Shown here in pieces: positions 6,037 to 8,496 of a DNA stretch of 8,496 nucleotides. Under the pieces are notes generated by a model. That model saw only the letters and a list, made by a program, of their open reading frames with translations. It searched no databases and had not been told where the DNA came from. Positions within the stretch are counted from its first letter, which is position 1. Each line of letters opens with the position of its first letter. Location: assembly GCA_903933395.1 (NCBI GenBank), contig CAIZKA010000529.1, positions 1-8,496 on the forward strand. The letters run 5' to 3'. The position numbers were made by a program, and so were the translations under genes. The stretch comes from an uncultured beta proteobacterium. Lineage in GTDB: Bacteria > Pseudomonadota > Gammaproteobacteria > Burkholderiales > Rhodocyclaceae.

Positions 6037-6430
6037 AGGATATGTGCGACAACCCGGCCTGCTGGGCCGCCTGCATGACATCGATGACGCTCTGGTGCGC
6101 GGCCTTGGCGTCGGCGTTGATGATGACGACCGGCTCCTTGCCACTGCCGGTCAAACGCCGCATTGCATTGGCGATGGACAGAATGTCGCGTCCACCGATT
6201 GCCGCCTTGTTCACCATGATGTCGCCGGAAGCAGTAACCACCACGTTGATTTCGTTGGGCTGATCCTTGTTCTGCGGCGCGTCTGCGGTGGGGAGATTGA
6301 TCTCCAGCCCGGAAAACTTGGAATACGTAGTGGTGATCATGAGGAAGATCAGGATCACCAGGAGCACATCGATCATCGGGATCAGATTGATCTCGAGTTC
6401 TTCGCGATGCCGTCCGCGCTGAAAGTTCAT
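6011..6430 (-). CDS. exbD: ExbD/TolR-family biopolymer transport protein
   Basis: Inner-membrane partner of ExbB/TolQ in a proton-driven motor that energizes an outer-membrane or periplasmic process. The product is 139 residues with a short cytoplasmic tail, one membrane helix (about 19-36) and a periplasmic domain (about 45-135). INLIPMIDVLLVILIFLM carries the invariant proton-path Asp (Asp21). The periplasmic part contains GLEINLPTAD and EPVVIINADAKAAHQSVIDVMQAAQQAG, typical of the family. The start ATG 6430-6428 follows the exbB stop by 10 bases, with a modest GGGCGGA ribosome site in that gap. The stop overlaps the proposed lpxK start. No tonB, tolA or pal gene is visible here, so the partner machine cannot be named. 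The link with lpxK suggests an envelope role. Confidence 0.93.
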   Translation of the reverse strand: MNFQRGRHREELEINLIPMIDVLLVILIFLMITTTYSKFSGLEINLPTADAPQNKDQPNEINVVVTASGDIMVNKAAIGGRDILSIANAMRRLTGSGKEPVVIINADAKAAHQSVIDVMQAAQQAGLSHISFATQQAQR

Positions 6431-6440
6431 CGTTCCGCCC

Positions 6441-7046
6441 TTACCTGCGTTCGCCGTGCAGAACTTCGACCAGTTTCACCGCTTCCTGCTCCATCTCCAC
6501 CAGAAAGCCGTCGACCTGCCCCCGGAAGTGCCTGTAGAAAATCATGGCCGGAATGGCAATGATCAAGCCGAAGCCGGTGTTGTAGAGCGCCACCGAGATG
6601 CCATGCGCCAGTGCCTGCGGATTGTTGCCGGCGGCAGTCGAGGAGCCGAAAATTTCGATCATGCCCACCACGGTGCCAAACAGGCCCATCAGCGGTGCAA
6701 CCGTGGCAATGGTGCCCAGTGTCGTAAGGAAGCGCTCCAGGTCATGAGCCACCCCGCGCCCGGCTTCTTCGATCGACTCCTTCATGATTTCGCGCGAGCT
6801 CTTGGCATTGCGCATGCCGGCAGCCAGTACCCGTCCCAGCGGCGAATGAGCTTCCAGACGCGCCAGTTGCGCATCGGAGATTCCGCTCTGCCGGTAGTCG
6901 GCGACTGCGCTTTGCAGCAGGCCGGGGGGGACGATCTTGGTACGGCGCAGTGCCGCGGCGCGTTCGATGATGAGTGCGACCGCGATGACGGAAGCGAGCA
7001 GCAACGGCCAGATGGGCCAGCCAGCAGCCTGGATGATGGAAAACAC
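6441..7046 (-). CDS. exbB: ExbB/TolQ-family proton channel protein (MotA/TolQ/ExbB family)
   Basis: Inner-membrane proton-channel subunit forming the pentamer around ExbD. The product is 201 residues. Membrane segments are seen at about 11-28 (PIWPLLLASVIAVALIIE), 108-131 (TTLGTIATVAPLMGLFGTVVGMI) and 150-172. The TVAPLMGLFGTVVGMI core (115-130) and ISVALYNTGFGLIIAIPAMIFY (150-171) are family signatures. Between the first two helices is the expected cytoplasmic loop, with a SPLGRVLAAGM segment (68-78). The start is GTG 7046-7044, chosen because GGAG (7058-7055) lies eight bases upstream and because the family begins MFSIIQAAGW. The frame is open a further 92 codons upstream, but that part is not family-like. 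It is the first gene of the minus-strand array and is followed after 10 bases by exbD. Confidence 0.94.
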   Translation of the reverse strand: MFSIIQAAGWPIWPLLLASVIAVALIIERAAALRRTKIVPPGLLQSAVADYRQSGISDAQLARLEAHSPLGRVLAAGMRNAKSSREIMKESIEEAGRGVAHDLERFLTTLGTIATVAPLMGLFGTVVGMIEIFGSSTAAGNNPQALAHGISVALYNTGFGLIIAIPAMIFYRHFRGQVDGFLVEMEQEAVKLVEVLHGERR

Positions 7047-7054
7047 GTGGACAA

Positions 7055-7058
7055 CTCC
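7055..7058 (-). promoter_or_regulatory. Shine-Dalgarno supporting the GTG start of exbB
   Basis: GGAG on the minus strand lies eight bases before GTG 7046-7044. It favours this start over any upstream in-frame codon in the 92-codon open extension. Confidence 0.7.
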
Positions 7059-7077
7059 GGTAAGCAGGAAAGCGCGC

Positions 7078-7106
7078 ACTTTAGCCCGAGTGGGACGATT
7101 CGGCAA
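7078..7106 (-). promoter_or_regulatory. Candidate sigma70 promoter for the exbB-to-pfk array
   Basis: On the minus strand TTGCCG (7106-7101) and TAAAGT (7083-7078) are separated by 17 bases. Each matches its consensus at 4 of 6 positions. The predicted start near 7071 would leave a leader of about 25 bases that includes the GGAG site. Moderate to weak by sequence alone. Confidence 0.35.
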
Positions 7107-7228
7107 TACAAAAGGATGTCTCCCTGAGTTCCGAATCCGAGGCAAAACCAGTTTTCCCGATGCCCGTGGCCGTTGCAGCTTGTATGCCCGTCTATCGGCG
7201 CCGGGGCAACGGGAGTCGACGCTGGCAG

Positions 7229-7255
7229 TTTTATCCACAAAATCTGTGGATAAAA
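7229..7255. promoter_or_regulatory. Perfect inverted repeat of two consensus DnaA boxes
   Basis: TTATCCACA at 7231-7239 and its exact reverse complement at 7245-7253 both match the strict DnaA-box consensus. With flanking T/A bases the arms are 11 bases each, fully paired, with a five-base centre AAATC (7240-7244). A degenerate third copy (7 of 9) follows at 7257-7265. The element lies about 125 bases upstream of the candidate exbB promoter and about 220 bases upstream of xseA. It may bind DnaA to time expression or titrate DnaA. No dnaA, dnaN or other origin gene is nearby, so a chromosomal origin is unlikely. Binding of another factor, or a simple hairpin, cannot be excluded. Confidence 0.6.
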
Positions 7256-7374
7256 TTGTGGGTGATCGTGTGCCAAGCAAGCTGAACCGGCCGTCCTCAG
7301 GGGCTTTCCATTCTTTGAACAATTTTCAGGCATAAAAATAGGCGATTAATCAAAGCGCTATTCGGTTGGGCTGC

Positions 7375-7411
7375 ACGGCCCCGGCTTGTCCCGCTTCACC
7401 GGCGGGGCCGT
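7375..7411 (+). repeat. 9-base inverted repeat in the xseA upstream region
   Basis: ACGGCCCCG (7375-7383) and CGGGGCCGT (7403-7411) are perfect reverse complements around a 19-base loop. The very GC-rich stem ends 64 bases before the xseA ATG. No T-run follows on either strand, so it is not a standard terminator. If transcribed from an upstream promoter it would form a leader hairpin. Confidence 0.4.
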
Positions 7412-7475
7412 TCGGTAAATGTGGATGCTGTAGAATTTTCCTACTTGCTCATCCTTGCCCGGACCCACCGAGTCC

Positions 7476-8496
7476 ATGTTCGATCCTCCCCCTGTCATCA
7501 GCATCAGCGAACTCAACCGGCGCGCACGTGCGAGCCTCGAAAGTGAGTTTCCGCTGCTCTGGGTAGCGGGCGAAATATCCAACCTGACCCGGGCCGCGTC
7601 GGGCCACGTCTACTTTTCGCTGAAAGACGAAGCGGCCCAGGCGCGCTGTGTGATGTTCCGCTCGCGCGCGGCATCAATTCCCTGGCGACTGGAAAACGGA
7701 CAGCAGGTCGAGGCGCGTGCCCTGGTCTCGCTCTATGAGCCGCGCGGCGATTTCCAGCTCAACATCGAGGCACTTCGCCGCGCGGGATTGGGACGTCTGT
7801 TCGAAGCCTTCGCCAGATTGAAGGCGCGACTGGAGGCCGAAGGTCTGTTTGCTGCTGAGCGCAAACGCCGGCTACCGCGCTTTCCGAGCCGCATCGGGAT
7901 CATCAGTTCGCCTGGTGCCGCCGCCCTGCGCGACGTGCTGGTGACGCTGAAGCGCCGAGCCCCGCATCTCCCGATAATCCTTTACCCGTCGCTGGTGCAG
8001 GGCGACAGCGCCGCCGCCGATATTGCCAGGACGATCACCGTGGCAGGCCGGCGCGATGAGTGCAGCGTGCTTCTGGTCGTGCGGGGTGGCGGCAGCATTG
8101 AAGACCTCTGGGCGTTCAACGAGGAGGTTGTTGCACGGGCTATTGCCGCCAGCCCGCTGCCAATCATCAGTGGCGTCGGCCACGAGACTGATACGACCAT
8201 CACCGACTATGTCGCCGACTTGCGCGCCGCAACGCCGACTGCCGCCGCCGAACTGGCCACGCAAGGATGGTACTCGGCAACCGGCGAAATTGCCGATCTT
8301 GAGACCGCACTGACCCGGGCCGCGGCATATCGTCTCGCCCGCGAGCAGCAGGGACTGGATCATCTTTCGCTGCGCCTTGTCCATCCCGCGACACGCCTGA
8401 CCCGTGCGCGCGACCGGCTTGCACTGCTCGTAACGCAACTGGATGCGTCCATGGCGCACGGCTTGCGTCGCCATCGAGACCGACTGAACCGCGCGG
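7476..8496 (+). CDS. xseA: Exodeoxyribonuclease VII large subunit (truncated by window edge)
   Basis: Catalytic large subunit of exonuclease VII, which with several small XseB subunits degrades single-stranded DNA from both ends in mismatch repair and damage tolerance, in the cytoplasm. The visible 340 codons begin at ATG 7476 and stay open to the edge. The N-terminal OB fold (about 6-105) has the SISELNRRARASLE and LLWVAGEISNLTRAASGHVYFSLKD segments. The nuclease core has RIGIISSPGAAALRDVL (139-155, Asp153), LLVVRGGGSIEDLWAFNEE (199-217) and ISGVGHETDTTITDYVADLRA (231-251, His236 and Asp239), followed by TPTAAAEL. The long helical region that binds XseB has begun (about 270 on). Family length is about 440-460, so roughly 100 residues are missing. 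The ribosome site is weak (GAG three bases before ATG). It is divergent from exbB. Confidence 0.96.
   Translation, partial: MFDPPPVISISELNRRARASLESEFPLLWVAGEISNLTRAASGHVYFSLKDEAAQARCVMFRSRAASIPWRLENGQQVEARALVSLYEPRGDFQLNIEALRRAGLGRLFEAFARLKARLEAEGLFAAERKRRLPRFPSRIGIISSPGAAALRDVLVTLKRRAPHLPIILYPSLVQGDSAAADIARTITVAGRRDECSVLLVVRGGGSIEDLWAFNEEVVARAIAASPLPIISGVGHETDTTITDYVADLRAATPTAAAELATQGWYSATGEIADLETALTRAAAYRLAREQQGLDHLSLRLVHPATRLTRARDRLALLVTQLDASMAHGLRRHRDRLNRA

Larger units (their letters stand above)
7047..7475. other. Divergent exbB/xseA intergenic spacer
   Basis: This 429-base spacer between divergent genes holds the exbB ribosome site and candidate promoter, the paired DnaA boxes, and a 9-base inverted repeat, each listed separately. 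It also contains an AT-rich stretch (7311-7353) in which TTTTCA (7323-7328) and ATTAAT (7345-7350) are spaced by 16 bases on the plus strand. TAGAAT lies at 7431-7436. Either may belong to an xseA promoter, but neither is strong. No convincing protein is encoded: the minus-strand frame that continues exbB upstream to 7322 lacks family-like sequence. No tRNA-like or riboswitch-like structure was recognised. Confidence 0.5.

Noticed and set aside
7229..7265. DnaA-box pair as a chromosomal replication origin
   Set aside because: Only two good boxes, no long AT-rich unwinding region, and no dnaA, dnaN, parAB or gidA genes nearby.
7047..7322. N-terminal extension of exbB by 92 codons
   Set aside because: The frame is open, but GGAG plus GTG at 7046 fits the family start, and the extension contains promoter-like and DnaA-box DNA, not protein-like sequence.
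7872..8474. Minus-strand open frame of 200 codons across xseA
   Set aside because: It is antisense to the exonuclease VII nuclease core and has no family resemblance.
1..8496. Mobile element, CRISPR, toxin-antitoxin or defence system
   Set aside because: No transposase, integrase, direct-repeat array or defence-family motif was found. All genes are recognisable core functions.

Overview
The window looks like an ordinary chromosomal core region of a GC-rich Gram-negative bacterium, most likely a betaproteobacterium (Rhodocyclales or a close relative). This placement is an inference from gene content and order (exbB-exbD-lpxK-YcaR/Trm112-like-kdsB-adk next to phosphofructokinase and H+-pyrophosphatase genes) and from lipid A and Kdo genes. 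It was not tested against a database. I see no mobile element, CRISPR array, tRNA or rRNA.

Layout. Positions 1-639 (minus) hold the first 213 codons of hppA, a membrane-bound proton-pumping pyrophosphatase that runs off the left edge. A 312-base divergent spacer (640-951) carries a good candidate sigma70 promoter for hppA. Then comes pfp (952-2172, plus), a PPi-dependent phosphofructokinase. Converging on it across 45 bases is a seven-gene minus-strand array: exbB (7046-6441), exbD (6430-6011), lpxK (6036-5008), a Trm112/YcaR-like zinc-ribbon gene (5027-4851), kdsB (4851-4084), adk (4018-3365) and a second phosphofructokinase (3327-2218). Most junctions are overlapping or within about 40 bases, so this is probably one transcription unit, perhaps with an extra promoter in the AT-rich 65-base gap before adk. 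After a 429-base divergent spacer (7047-7475) comes xseA (7476 onward, plus), cut off by the right edge after 340 codons.

How the genes work together. hppA, pfp, pfk and adk form a phosphoryl-energy neighbourhood. Pfp interconverts fructose-6-phosphate and fructose-1,6-bisphosphate with PPi/Pi. HppA couples PPi to the proton gradient. Adk balances AMP, ADP and ATP. The second PFK carries the active-site glycine typical of ATP users. exbB/exbD, lpxK and kdsB form an envelope block: a proton-driven energizer plus lipid A 4'-kinase and CMP-Kdo synthetase. xseA is an unrelated DNA-repair gene.

Most notable non-coding signal: a perfect 11-base inverted repeat at 7229-7255 made of two consensus DnaA boxes (TTATCCACA) facing each other in the exbB/xseA spacer. 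I do not see a novel multi-gene system here. The best leads are the paired PFKs with different predicted phosphoryl donors beside an H+-PPase, and the DnaA-box palindrome.
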